A stretch of 64,000 bases of DNA from Atlantibacter subterraneus. Its GTDB lineage: Bacteria; Pseudomonadota; Gammaproteobacteria; Enterobacterales; Enterobacteriaceae. Location: the NCBI RefSeq assembly GCF_027853245.1, contig NZ_JAPTZM010000004.1; one strand, 5' to 3'. This document shows, piece by piece, positions 25,243-33,371 of the stretch. The notes beneath the pieces were generated by a model. The model had not been told where the DNA came from, did not search any database, and was given only the letters and a program-made list of their open reading frames with translations. The position numbers and the translations under genes are program-made. Position 1 is the first letter of the stretch, and each line of letters starts with the position of its first letter.

Positions 25243-25384
25243 ATCGAAGAAGATTGTCATAATTCTGATGTTTATCGTTATTTTTTATAACATCATTGCT
25301 TCAGTTTTTAATTTACCTGTTGTCCCGGTTGATTCTGTGTTTGGTTCTGTTATGTCAATGCTAACAGTTTTTGGGGGGTTATAA
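25214..25384 (+). CDS. Small hydrophobic protein, possible holin, 56 aa
   Basis: A 56-codon frame starting with ATG at 25214 (AAAGGACGTGCAA just before it) and ending TAATG, which overlaps the next gene. After a basic start (MRKIKTWIIRSKK) it has a hydrophobic segment (IVIILMFIVIFYNIIASVF) and a second weaker one near the C-terminus. Its place before the endolysin suits a holin or antiholin. It is too short for most holins with two segments, so the call is tentative. Confidence 0.5.
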   Translation: MRKIKTWIIRSKKIVIILMFIVIFYNIIASVFNLPVVPVDSVFGSVMSMLTVFGGL

Positions 25385-25953
25385 TGGCATCTTCCACATC
25401 ACGTATCCGGGCAAGGAACAAAGCTGAACTAAGACGAACGCTACAACGTATGGAAAAGTGGCGGATCCAGACAGGTGATTCTTACGAAAGAAAAATGTTT
25501 AAGGTTGCCGGAATGCTATCTGAATATGTCCAGAAAGAAGTAAACCGGGCTATTGATTCGCCAGTTCCGTTTACAGCCAAATCGGGCATTTTCTACAAGG
25601 CAACCCGAACAGGAAGATTTACCCGGCTGTATCAGATCGGCATAAAGGATATTCAGAATATCTATCTTTGCGCACTGATCGATAAGCAGAAGCCTACAAC
25701 CTCGCTGGTTCCGGTCGCGAAGAGATTCACCGACAAATACGGAAACATTAAAGGATTAAGAAAGAATCTTGCTAATGGTTCGTATGTTCGGGTTAACCAT
25801 TCTGACAATTCCATTTTGATAAATAAGACTGCGAAGAAAAGAGAAGATCGTTTAATCGCAATAAAAAGAACTTCCGTAAGGAAGAAGCCAATTAAATGGC
25901 CCGAACTCGAACAGAAGGTAATCAAAATGTTTAACGACAGGATAGACCGATGA
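25384..25953 (+). CDS. Unknown basic phage protein, 189 aa
   Basis: It starts in the stop of the small hydrophobic gene (TAATG). It is strongly basic, with RARNKAELRRTLQRMEKWR at the start and IAIKRTSVRKKPIKWPELEQ near the end. Size and charge resemble lambda gpZ, a tail-completion protein, which is otherwise missing from this module, but no diagnostic motif is seen. A structural role is more likely than lysis; unproven. Confidence 0.5.
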   Translation: MASSTSRIRARNKAELRRTLQRMEKWRIQTGDSYERKMFKVAGMLSEYVQKEVNRAIDSPVPFTAKSGIFYKATRTGRFTRLYQIGIKDIQNIYLCALIDKQKPTTSLVPVAKRFTDKYGNIKGLRKNLANGSYVRVNHSDNSILINKTAKKREDRLIAIKRTSVRKKPIKWPELEQKVIKMFNDRIDR

Positions 25954-26270
25954 ACCCAACAGACTTTCCGTATTATGACCACACTGATTTACCCGCTGTA
26001 TATCTGAACGGCATCAATCCCGAATCCTTAACATATGCCTTCGATAAGAAATTTATCAAACAGAAAAGATTTAAGGATATGCTGGTTAACGAAAACCAGT
26101 GTTTTATTGCCAGCACCCAGATGAAGAAACCCGTATTTCGTTTTCAGTTAGGCCGTGAAATAGATATCGTTAATCCTTACGACTACAACACACGTGCAGT
26201 TTGCTGTGGGTATCTCGAATATTATTTTCGTGGGTTTAACATGATTGGGTATCTGTTCCAGTATATCTGA
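25950..26270 (+). CDS. Unknown phage protein, 106 aa
   Basis: It overlaps the previous gene by four bases (ATGA), so it is translationally coupled. The sequence is aromatic-rich, with CCGYLEYYFRGFNMIGYLFQY at the end, but no clear membrane span is present. I do not recognise it. It lies between the unknown basic gene and the endolysin, and may be a virion or lysis accessory. Confidence 0.5.
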   Translation: MNPTDFPYYDHTDLPAVYLNGINPESLTYAFDKKFIKQKRFKDMLVNENQCFIASTQMKKPVFRFQLGREIDIVNPYDYNTRAVCCGYLEYYFRGFNMIGYLFQYI

Positions 26271-26273
26271 AGA

Positions 26274-26307
26274 TAAATACCAGTATGGAATAAAAAATAC
26301 AGGTATT
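26274..26307 (+). promoter_or_regulatory. TAAATA motif and hairpin before the endolysin gene
   Basis: TAAATA (26274-26279) overlaps the 5' arm AATACC (26276-26281); AATACC pairs with GGTATT (26302-26307), and after one A-A mismatch GTAT pairs with ATAC. The ribosome-site-like AGGT is in the 3' arm, before ATG at 26311. Confidence 0.65.
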
Positions 26308-26310
26308 AAC

Positions 26311-26691
26311 ATGAATAAATTTAAATTCTCCACCCGTAGTAAAAATAATATGGCCGGTATTCACCCTGATTTACGTCAGGTTGCCGATCTTGCTCTCGCG
26401 CTAACCGACCGTGATTTTATCGTTACCGAAGGTTTACGCACACCTCAACGCCAGAAGGAACTGGTTAAAGAGGGTAAATCGAAAACGATGAATTCTGCTC
26501 ACCTGACAGGCCACGCAATCGACATTGTTCCGTATCCGGTATCATGGAACCCTGAAGATTTTAAACCTGTCATAGCGGCTTTCAGACGTGCTGCTGACCA
26601 CCTCGGGATACTGATTGAATTTGGTGCTGATTGGGTATCGTTCAAAGACTGGCCCCACATCCAGCTACACCGAAAAGAATACAGTTTCTAA
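26311..26691 (+). CDS. Endolysin, L-alanyl-D-glutamate peptidase (M15 family)
   Basis: The start at 26311 follows the leader hairpin and gives 126 aa; an open extension to 26245 overlaps the previous gene and is unlikely. The zinc motif SAHLTGHAIDI (about residues 55-65) and WPHIQLH (about 116-122) are those of VanY/M15 peptidases such as the T5 endolysin. It would cut the L-Ala-D-Glu bond of peptidoglycan at lysis. There is no signal peptide, so a holin is needed. Preceded by weak AGGT; followed by a strong bidirectional terminator. Confidence 0.9.
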   Translation: MNKFKFSTRSKNNMAGIHPDLRQVADLALALTDRDFIVTEGLRTPQRQKELVKEGKSKTMNSAHLTGHAIDIVPYPVSWNPEDFKPVIAAFRRAADHLGILIEFGADWVSFKDWPHIQLHRKEYSF

Positions 26692-26735
26692 TCCTTTCTG
26701 ACGGACAATCCGTTATCTATCCGATATCGCAAAAG

Positions 26736-26765
26736 AAAACCCCTGATGGAATATCAGGGGTTTTT
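26736..26765. terminator. Bidirectional terminator between endolysin and recombinase
   Basis: CCCCTGAT and ATCAGGGG form a perfect 8-bp stem over GGAAT, with A-runs before and T-runs after. It ends both the late transcript and the recombinase transcript. Confidence 0.9.
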
Positions 26766-26771
26766 CCGTTA

Positions 26772-28478
26772 TTACTCGGTTAAGCGGTCGATTATCGTCG
26801 GCGGGTGCTCAGAACGTGCCTGATGCTCTCTAAAGAATCTTTCACGGTCGATCATGATGTCTATATGGGAATGCATCACCAATCCTTCGGATTCTAACAA
26901 CTGCTCGTTCGTAACTGTGGTTGAATCAATGTAAACCCGTCCCTTCGTCCACGCTGTATCTTTCTTGATAACTAACTTCTGGGTTCGTCCATCCCGGTAA
27001 GTTACAAAAAAACAGTTGTGCGCGGGATCAATCTGCTGGCAGTCAATCCGCTTGATTACCGTTTTGATGCTGGCGCGGATCTCCAGGCGATCAACGTTCT
27101 GGGTATCGTCGATATCAAGCTGTTTAAATTTATCCCATCCGGCAGTATTCATCCTGACCATTTGATCATCGTGAATCTGTTTCTGTTTGAGATAATCTGC
27201 TTTCTGGTTCTCTAAACCGTCGATCAGTTCTGTCAGCTTATTAATCATGGCTGGTGATTTTGCGGAACCAATCGCAACCAGATAGTTGGCGATCTGTTCA
27301 TCGATATCAGTAATCAGGTGTTCAACGCCTGACATAACCGGGGATGATTCAACGAATACCCGATCCGCTAACAACTGCAACAGGGCAAGTTCCAGAGTAC
27401 GGGCGCGGAACCCCCACTTAGAACAATTCCGGTGTGAATCCCTCGACGAACACACGTACCTGTACGCGAATGGCTGGTTCTTCACAGTGGATTTCATTTT
27501 GAACATGTGACAACCACAATGTTTGCAGTACAAGATCCCGATACCTGATAACAAAGGGATCTCTGGGTTAGCCTCCTTCAATGGTGCAAATGACTTGTTT
27601 CCGATCTGGAACTTCAACCGTTCATATTCGTCCTTCGTCACAATCGCGGGGTAATAATCATCAAGGGTGTACGATTCACCATTAACGTTAATCACCTTCT
27701 GACCGTGGATCGCAGGTTCGATAATTCGCGAAGCATGTTGTATGTTCCATTTACCGCGTGAACGTCCTTGTGCTGGCGCAGGATGGTTTTCTTTCAGATA
27801 AGCCAGTATCAGACGGTTTGAATAGCCCTTCTGCTTCAGTTCAATCATTTTTTGTGCAATAGGGTAATAAACAGGGTGTGGTTTTACGAATCCTGAACTT
27901 GAGTCAGTCCACCACTTATCCATCCCTAATTCTTTAATAGCAACGACTGGATCTCCTAACTGACGTGCTTTGTGCCGTTTAATTTTATTCAGGGCACTTG
28001 CAATAGTACGATGCGATTTTGTCTCAGATTCATCATTTGCCCGTGAAAACAACATCACCGAATACATAAGCTGCTGAAGGGTATCGTTGTTAACTTTAGT
28101 CTCTCTGTAAATTTGGTTGTCGATTCCGGTGATAACGACAATTCCTTTTAACAACAGACTTGTGAACATGTTAACTGCTACCATAGGGTTGGCGCGTGAA
28201 AAGCGATCAAGTGATTCAATTAAGAGATACGAACCGGAAGGAATTTTTCCTGTGTCAACATGGTGAATAAAATCCGCTAACGCCCCTTCTGTTGCGTTCT
28301 TGCCTTTGAACGCTGACACCCCAAAATCTCGGTATTCTTCGAAGATTTCTAAATCATGCTCCTGCGCAATCTTCTTAACCATTTTGTCGATGTTGGATTT
28401 CTGGCGCTCAATACTGGTTCCCTTCGATTGCCGTTCAGAACTAAACCGAACGTAACTGTAAATTCTTGGTCTTTCCAT
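26772..28478 (-). CDS. Large serine recombinase (prophage integrase)
   Basis: The 568-aa protein starts with the resolvase catalytic domain: YVRFSSERQ, with the nucleophile serine at about residue 13, and LIESLDRFSRA further on. The recombinase domain follows (about 190-320), then a zinc ribbon with CKHCGCHMFK and C-terminal CSSRDSHRNC, and a coiled coil before the basic tail. Such enzymes join short attP and attB sites without host factors and need a directionality factor for excision, which was not found in the window. Position at the end of the prophage, facing inward, fits integration at malX. It stops next to the shared terminator. Confidence 0.93.
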   Translation of the reverse strand: MERPRIYSYVRFSSERQSKGTSIERQKSNIDKMVKKIAQEHDLEIFEEYRDFGVSAFKGKNATEGALADFIHHVDTGKIPSGSYLLIESLDRFSRANPMVAVNMFTSLLLKGIVVITGIDNQIYRETKVNNDTLQQLMYSVMLFSRANDESETKSHRTIASALNKIKRHKARQLGDPVVAIKELGMDKWWTDSSSGFVKPHPVYYPIAQKMIELKQKGYSNRLILAYLKENHPAPAQGRSRGKWNIQHASRIIEPAIHGQKVINVNGESYTLDDYYPAIVTKDEYERLKFQIGNKSFAPLKEANPEIPLLSGIGILYCKHCGCHMFKMKSTVKNQPFAYRYVCSSRDSHRNCSKWGFRARTLELALLQLLADRVFVESSPVMSGVEHLITDIDEQIANYLVAIGSAKSPAMINKLTELIDGLENQKADYLKQKQIHDDQMVRMNTAGWDKFKQLDIDDTQNVDRLEIRASIKTVIKRIDCQQIDPAHNCFFVTYRDGRTQKLVIKKDTAWTKGRVYIDSTTVTNEQLLESEGLVMHSHIDIMIDRERFFREHQARSEHPPTIIDRLTE

Positions 28479-28720
28479 AGTTTAAACCTATCTAATGCTG
28501 TTTCGTTAATCACCATTATTTAGACATGCCAACTCACACAGTACTGACACAATCAGGCATTTTTATGTGTTTCATTTCAAGTTGCATTTTTTGAACATGG
28601 TAAATCCTTAAGTCATTATGCATTCTTATGATGGATAGCTTTATATAGTGTTAACCGACTGAATTCACTACAATCAAGATTCAGTTAACAAGCATTCCGA
28701 TTAATATGAGTTAGTGTACT
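28479..28720. other. Recombinase promoter and right attachment region
   Basis: The 235 bases between the recombinase start and malX hold no gene. An imperfect dyad, GTTAAC-CGA-CTGAAT (28650-28664) and ATTCAGTTAAC (28679-28689), lies 25-60 bases from the presumed crossover and may be part of the phage half-site or a regulator site. The crossover core is expected near 28,712-28,726. Confidence 0.55.
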
Positions 28721-29194
28721 TCAGTGAACACCGACGGCAACGTGATCGATTTTGTGGTGTTCGGCATTCTGCACGGCCTGTCTACCAAATGGTATATGGT
28801 GCCGGTAGTGGCTGCGGTGTGGTTCGTGGCTTACTATGCGATTTTCCGCTTTGCCATCACACGCTGGAATATCAAAACGCCGGGCCGCGATATTGAAACT
28901 GCGAACGTGCAGGAAAAACTGCAGGCGGGCGCGCCGGGTAAATCAGGCTATAACGTCCCGGCGATACTGGCGGCGCTGGGCGGCGCGGAGAACATTGTTT
29001 CGCTCGACAACTGCATCACCCGTCTGCGCCTGTCGGTAAAAGATATGTCGCTGGTGGATGTGGACGCGTTGAAAGCCAATCGCGCCATTGGCGTGGTAAA
29101 ACTGAACCAGCACAATCTCCAGGTTGTCATTGGCACCCAGGTTCAATCTGTAAAAGATGAAATGGCTAACCTGATGAATATGGTCGAAGCATAA
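28715..29194 (+). pseudogene. malX: malX, 3' fragment cut off by the prophage
   Basis: The frame codes for the C-terminal ~158 residues of MalX, the PTS EIICB protein of the maltose/glucose family, from DGNVIDFVVFGILHGLS through the EIIB domain with its catalytic cysteine in SLDNCITRLRLSV. An in-frame TAG at 28712 and phage sequence lie just upstream, so the membrane EIIC part is missing here and probably lies left of the prophage. The fragment ends normally before malY. MalX transports glucose and perhaps maltose. Loss of the intact gene is inferred and would be reversible if the prophage excises. Confidence 0.9.
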
Positions 29195-29199
29195 AATGA

Positions 29200-29226
29200 A
29201 TGCCCCTTCGCGTCACGAAGGGGCAT
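29200..29226. repeat. Hairpin between malX and malY
   Basis: ATGCCCCTTCG and CGAAGGGGCAT are a perfect 11-bp inverted repeat with a CGTCA loop. No T-run follows, so it may stabilise or partly separate the malX and malY messages. Confidence 0.7.
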
Positions 29227-29242
29227 CGCTTAAGGAAGGACT

Positions 29243-30418
29243 ATGTTTGATTTTTCTACCCCGGTCGATCGCCACGGCACCTGGTGTACCCAGTGGGATT
29301 ATGTTGCTGACCGCTTCGGCACCGCCGATCTGCTGCCGTTTACCATCTCTGATATGGATTTCCCCACCGCTCCCTGCATTATTGACGCGCTAAGCCAACG
29401 TATCAATCACGGCGTTTTCGGTTACAGCCGCTGGAAGCATGACGACTTTCTCTCTGCTATCAGCCACTGGTTTGCGACACGCTTTAATGCACAGGTTGAT
29501 CAGGACGCCGTGGTTTATGGGCCGTCGGTCATTTATATGGTGTCTGAAATGATTCGTCAGTGGTCGAGTCCCGGCGATGCGGTGCTGATACATACTCCGG
29601 CTTACGATGCCTTTTATAAAGCCATCGAAGGCAATCAGCGTCATATGTTGGCCGCGCCGCTGCAAAAAAAGGCTAACGAGTGGGTTTGCGATATGACGCA
29701 ACTGGAGGCGCTGCTGGCGCGCCCGGAATGCAAAGTCATGCTGTTGTGCAGCCCCCATAACCCTACCGGTAAGGTATGGAGCCGGGATGAGCTCATCACT
29801 ATGGCGCAGCTATGCGTCCGCTATAACGTGCGCGTAATTAGCGATGAAATTCATATGGATATGGTATGGGGCGGCAAGCATCATATCCCCTGGAGCGAAG
29901 TGGGTGGCGAGCGCTATGCGCTGTTCACCTCCGGCTCAAAAAGCTTCAATATCCCCGCGCTGACCGGTGCCTGGGGGATGATTGCCGACGCGGCGGATCG
30001 CGCGGCCTATCTCTCGGCGCTGAAAGGCCGCGACGGGCTCTCCTCCCCGGCGGTACTGGCGGTTGCCGCGCATATCGCCGCGTACCGGGACGGCGCGCCC
30101 TGGCTGGATGCGCTGCGCGACTACCTTGAACACAATATGCAGTACATTGCCCAGCGGCTGAACCTGGCTTTTCCGCAGCTTAACTGGCAGCCGCCTGAAG
30201 CAACCTATCTGGCATGGATTGATTTACGCGCGTTACACATTAACGACGCCCTGCTGCAAAAAAACCTTATTGAACAGCAGAAAGTCGCCATTATGCGCGG
30301 CGATACCTACGGTGATGAAGGGCGCGGCTTTGTAAGGCTCAACGCCGGTTGCCCGCGCGTGAAGCTGGAAAAAGGCGTTGACGGGCTCATTAATGCGATA
30401 CGCGCCTGCATGGCGTAA
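29243..30418 (+). CDS. malY: MalY, PLP-dependent cystathionine beta-lyase and MalT modulator
   Basis: The 391-aa protein matches E. coli MalY (390). The PLP lysine lies in TSGSKSFNIPALTGAWG, and the class I/II aminotransferase pattern includes CSPHNPTGKVW and ISDEIHMDM. It can split cystathionine and, in E. coli, binds MalT and keeps the maltose regulon off. It normally follows malX in one operon; here the prophage cuts malX, so the usual malX promoter is left on the far side of the prophage and its transcription may be altered. AAGGAAGGA precedes the ATG. Confidence 0.96.
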   Translation: MFDFSTPVDRHGTWCTQWDYVADRFGTADLLPFTISDMDFPTAPCIIDALSQRINHGVFGYSRWKHDDFLSAISHWFATRFNAQVDQDAVVYGPSVIYMVSEMIRQWSSPGDAVLIHTPAYDAFYKAIEGNQRHMLAAPLQKKANEWVCDMTQLEALLARPECKVMLLCSPHNPTGKVWSRDELITMAQLCVRYNVRVISDEIHMDMVWGGKHHIPWSEVGGERYALFTSGSKSFNIPALTGAWGMIADAADRAAYLSALKGRDGLSSPAVLAVAAHIAAYRDGAPWLDALRDYLEHNMQYIAQRLNLAFPQLNWQPPEATYLAWIDLRALHINDALLQKNLIEQQKVAIMRGDTYGDEGRGFVRLNAGCPRVKLEKGVDGLINAIRACMA

Positions 30419-30461
30419 CGCCATTGTGGTATTGTGTCGCCGCAAAAACTGCGGAGCCATT

Positions 30462-30536
30462 ATGCGTAAAACAACCTGGATACTTATTGCCGTCGCCATT
30501 GTGGTATGGGCAGCCAGTCAGGCTGGCTGGATCTAA
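30462..30536 (+). CDS. Candidate small membrane peptide, 24 aa
   Basis: A 24-codon frame with a good ribosome site (GCGGAGCC, ATG six bases on) encodes a short basic start then a hydrophobic stretch (WILIAVAIVVWAA). A terminator follows three bases after the stop. Single-membrane-segment peptides of this size are known in E. coli, but I cannot match this one to a named gene. The tight start signal plus terminator support a real gene. Confidence 0.6.
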   Translation: MRKTTWILIAVAIVVWAASQAGWI

Positions 30537-30538
30537 AC

Positions 30539-30561
30539 AAACCCGGGAAACCGGGTTTTTT
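30539..30561 (+). terminator. Intrinsic terminator after the small peptide gene
   Basis: AACCCGG and CCGGGTT form a short stem over GAAA, followed by a T-run. It ends the malY side transcript before add. Confidence 0.82.
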
Positions 30562-30716
30562 ATTGGCGGGAGATTGATTGTTGCGCAACAACGAACCACT
30601 TGATGCGCAAACGACAGATTGTCGCGTGCATGGGGGATGACAAACCCTTTATAATAAAATGCACTTTATTCAAAAAACGCGTGAACTCACCACGCAAATT
30701 CAAAAAGAGTGCAACT

Positions 30717-31718
30717 ATGATTGATACTACCCTGCCGTTAACCGACCTGCATCGCCACCTCGACGGCAATATTCGCCCGGAAACTATTCTCGATCTGGGC
30801 CAGCAGTTTAACCTACCCCTGCCGTCCCACACGCTTGAAGGATTACGCCCGCACGTTCAGGTAATCGAAACTGCACCCGATCTGGTGAGCTTTTTAAGCA
30901 AGCTGGACTGGGGGGTAAAAGTGCTTGGATCTCTCGACGCCTGCCGCCGCGTGGCGCGGGAAAACGTCGAAGACGCCGCGCGCCAGGGGCTGCATTACGT
31001 CGAGCTGCGTTTTTCGCCCTGGTATATGGCGATGAACCACAACCTGCCAGTGGCGGGCGTGGTGGAAGCGGTGATTGACGGAGTGCGCCAGGGTGCCCGG
31101 GAATACGGGGTCGAGGTACGTTTGATCGGCATTCTGAGCCGCACCTTCGGTGAGACCGCCTGCCTGAATGAACTGGATGCGCTGCTGGCGCACCGCGACC
31201 AGATCACCGCGCTCGACCTGGCGGGGGATGAACTGGGCTTCCCGGGTAGCCTGTTTTTAAATCACTTTAATCGCGGCCGCGACGCGGGCTGGCGTATTAC
31301 GGTCCACGCCGGTGAAGCCGCTGGCCCGGAAAGCATCTGGCAGGCGATTCGCGAACTGGGTGCCGAGCGCATTGGTCACGGCGTCAAGGCTATTGAAGAT
31401 CCGGCACTGATGGATTTTCTCGCGGAGCAGAAAATCGGTATTGAGTCCTGTCTGACTTCCAATATCCAGACCAGCACCGTACCGTCGCTGGAAGCCCATC
31501 CGCTTAAGCGCTTCCTGGAGCATGGCATTCTGGCGACCATTAACACCGACGATCCGGGCGTTCAGGGCGTGGATATTATTCATGAATATCAGATTGCCGC
31601 CGTACAGGCTGGCCTCACCCTCGATCAGATGCGTACCGCCCAACGCAATGGGCTGGAAATCGCGTTCCTGTCGGAGAGTGAAAAGCAGGCGATACGGAAT
31701 AAGGTGGCTAAAGCTTAA
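30717..31718 (+). CDS. add: Adenosine deaminase
   Basis: The start at 30717 (MIDTTLPLTDLHRHLDGN) gives 333 aa, the same as E. coli Add. Zinc ligands are His in HRHLDG, His in TVHAGEAAG and Asp in INTDDPG; ERIGHGV is the catalytic His region. It turns adenosine and deoxyadenosine into inosine forms in purine salvage. TATAATAAAATG upstream (about 30648) may be its -10 promoter element. An upstream ATG at 30600 would add a non-conserved extension and is rejected. Confidence 0.96.
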   Translation: MIDTTLPLTDLHRHLDGNIRPETILDLGQQFNLPLPSHTLEGLRPHVQVIETAPDLVSFLSKLDWGVKVLGSLDACRRVARENVEDAARQGLHYVELRFSPWYMAMNHNLPVAGVVEAVIDGVRQGAREYGVEVRLIGILSRTFGETACLNELDALLAHRDQITALDLAGDELGFPGSLFLNHFNRGRDAGWRITVHAGEAAGPESIWQAIRELGAERIGHGVKAIEDPALMDFLAEQKIGIESCLTSNIQTSTVPSLEAHPLKRFLEHGILATINTDDPGVQGVDIIHEYQIAAVQAGLTLDQMRTAQRNGLEIAFLSESEKQAIRNKVAKA

Positions 31719-31721
31719 AGA

Positions 31722-31746
31722 AAACGCGCCGAATGGCGCGTTTTTT
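31722..31746. terminator. Bidirectional terminator between add and ydgJ
   Basis: AACGCGCC and GGCGCGTT pair over GAAT, with an A-run before and TTTTTT after, serving the convergent add and ydgJ genes. Confidence 0.9.
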
Positions 31747-31760
31747 ATGGCTGACGCGAA

Positions 31761-32801
31761 TTACGTCAGGCAAAGCGTCGAGCGGTGTTTGGCGGATTCA
31801 ATCCCCAGCTCAATCAGTTCCATTACGCGGATCGCCTGGCTGGCGGGCACCGGGTTTTCACCCTGGCCGTTAAGCGCATCGCGGATCGCCGCGTAGTAAG
31901 CCGGATAGTTGCCCGGTACGGTCAGCAGGGTTTGCGCGTCCAGCTCATCGCCGGAGGCCAGGGTTAACACGCCATCGCGCATATCGTAGCCCCAGTCTTC
32001 CTGCGGCAGACGTTCGCCCGCTTTTAAACGATCTTCCTGCGGGTCGAGACCGAATTTCACATAGCTGCCCCGGGTACCGTGCACGATATAACGCGCCGAT
32101 TCTGCCGCCGCCAGCATGGTGCTATGCAGCACTACGCGGCGCTGCGGATAGGTCAGTACCGCGTGGAAATAATCAGTGGTTTGCGCATCCGGACGCAGCT
32201 GCGCCATATCAACCGTGATACTTACCGGCACGCCGAACAGTACCAGCGCCTGGTCAATCAGGTGCGGCGCTAAGTCGTACCAGATGCCGCTGCCGGGGCC
32301 GGCCTGCTCGCGCCAGCGGTTGCGCACCTGCGGACGATAACGGTCAAAGTGGGATTCAAAATAGCTCACTTCGCCCAACTTACCTTCCGCAATCAGTCCC
32401 TTCAGGGTCAGGAAATCACTGTCCCAGCGACGATTATGGAATACTGACAGCACCAGTCCGCGACTTTTTGCCAGCGCTTCCAGCTCGCGGGCCTGTGACA
32501 ACGTCACGGTGAAGGGTTTATCCACCACGACGTGTTTGCCCGCTTCCATCGCGGCGCGAGCCAGGGGAAAGTGGGTATCGTTAGGGGTGGGGATCACGAT
32601 GAGATCGATATCAGGATCGTTGAACAGTTGTTTGGGGTCGGAGACTACGGAAACGCCGGGCCAGTCGGCGTGCACTTTGGTTGCATCGCTACTTGAGACC
32701 GCCGCCAGGGTCATTCCCGGCGTGCCGACAATCAGCGGGGCATGGAAGGTTTTACTGGCATAGCCATACCCAATTAATCCAACACGGACGTTATCGCTCA
32801 T
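31761..32801 (-). CDS. ydgJ: YdgJ, Gfo/Idh/MocA-family oxidoreductase
   Basis: The 346-aa product equals the E. coli protein in length. The N-terminal Rossmann motif GLIGYGYASKTFHAPL binds NAD(P), and VVDKPFTV contains the family lysine. The C-terminal part is the usual substrate domain. The substrate is not known. It is convergent with add. AGGAATG precedes the start. Confidence 0.93.
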   Translation of the reverse strand: MSDNVRVGLIGYGYASKTFHAPLIVGTPGMTLAAVSSSDATKVHADWPGVSVVSDPKQLFNDPDIDLIVIPTPNDTHFPLARAAMEAGKHVVVDKPFTVTLSQARELEALAKSRGLVLSVFHNRRWDSDFLTLKGLIAEGKLGEVSYFESHFDRYRPQVRNRWREQAGPGSGIWYDLAPHLIDQALVLFGVPVSITVDMAQLRPDAQTTDYFHAVLTYPQRRVVLHSTMLAAAESARYIVHGTRGSYVKFGLDPQEDRLKAGERLPQEDWGYDMRDGVLTLASGDELDAQTLLTVPGNYPAYYAAIRDALNGQGENPVPASQAIRVMELIELGIESAKHRSTLCLT

Positions 32802-33371
32802 TTACATTCCTCTCGTCTATGGACGAAGGTATTTCACACTATTCGCTGGCCGGTAACAACTGCTAATCCGGTTTGCTCTGTAAGTGTAGCCGCTATCTGC
32901 GGCGCATAAAACGCAGCGGCGTGGAATGTAATATCTGTAAGAATAACCTCGCGCCGGGTGATAATTAATGTTTTACCAATGACAACGATTTGTGAAATAT
33001 AAAAAGAAGTGATTTATTGTTATCCAGCGCGCTGCCGATAATAGCCTTTACGTACTGAGCCGTTTAACGCCACTTATTTGTCGCTGCCTGACGGCACAAA
33101 CCAGCGCGGTGAAATTTCATCCGACAGAGCGCCCATCCCCGTTACGCAGCTCAAAAAGTTTTCATCATTATCATAAGCTTATTGCCACTTATGCTTAACA
33201 GCGCTACTCTTGAGGAGTACGCGTTACGTCGGGCCCGGTACTGTTTCCCGAAGTTAAGCTCAGAACACATGATATATTTCAACCCAACACTGAATACAAC
33301 TCGCTTCGTTTAATTATTAACGTGTGCCAGCGTGGGAATATTGCTCATTATATTAAGGACAGGAACGACCC
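32802..33371. other. Intergenic region between ydgJ and cnu, no firm gene
   Basis: About 570 bases. In E. coli the small gene blr lies here just before cnu; I find no frame matching Blr. A 40-codon frame (33191-33313) is unlike Blr, without a membrane segment, and is not called. AT-rich stretches near 32960-33010 and 33160-33200 may hold promoters for the two flanking genes. Confidence 0.6.

Larger units (their letters stand above)
1..28720. mobile_element. Lambda-like siphovirus prophage, right part, inserted in malX
   Basis: Virion, lysis and integrase genes run continuously from the left edge to a serine recombinase, after which the base composition and codon use change sharply and the 3' end of chromosomal malX begins. 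Gene order follows the lambda late plan (A-W-B-C/E-FII-U-V-G-T-H-M-L-K-J). The left end and the other half of malX are outside the window, so total length and the left attachment site are unknown. The right boundary is placed at about 28,712-28,726, where the malX reading frame starts to resemble MalX; the exact core is inferred. Confidence 0.93.

Noticed and set aside
28714..29194. Intact short PTS gene starting at GTG 28724
   Set aside because: It is the C-terminal part of MalX cut by the prophage; there is no ribosome site at the GTG.
33191..33313. 40-codon frame between ydgJ and cnu
   Set aside because: No clear ribosome site, no membrane segment and no likeness to Blr; codon use gives no support.
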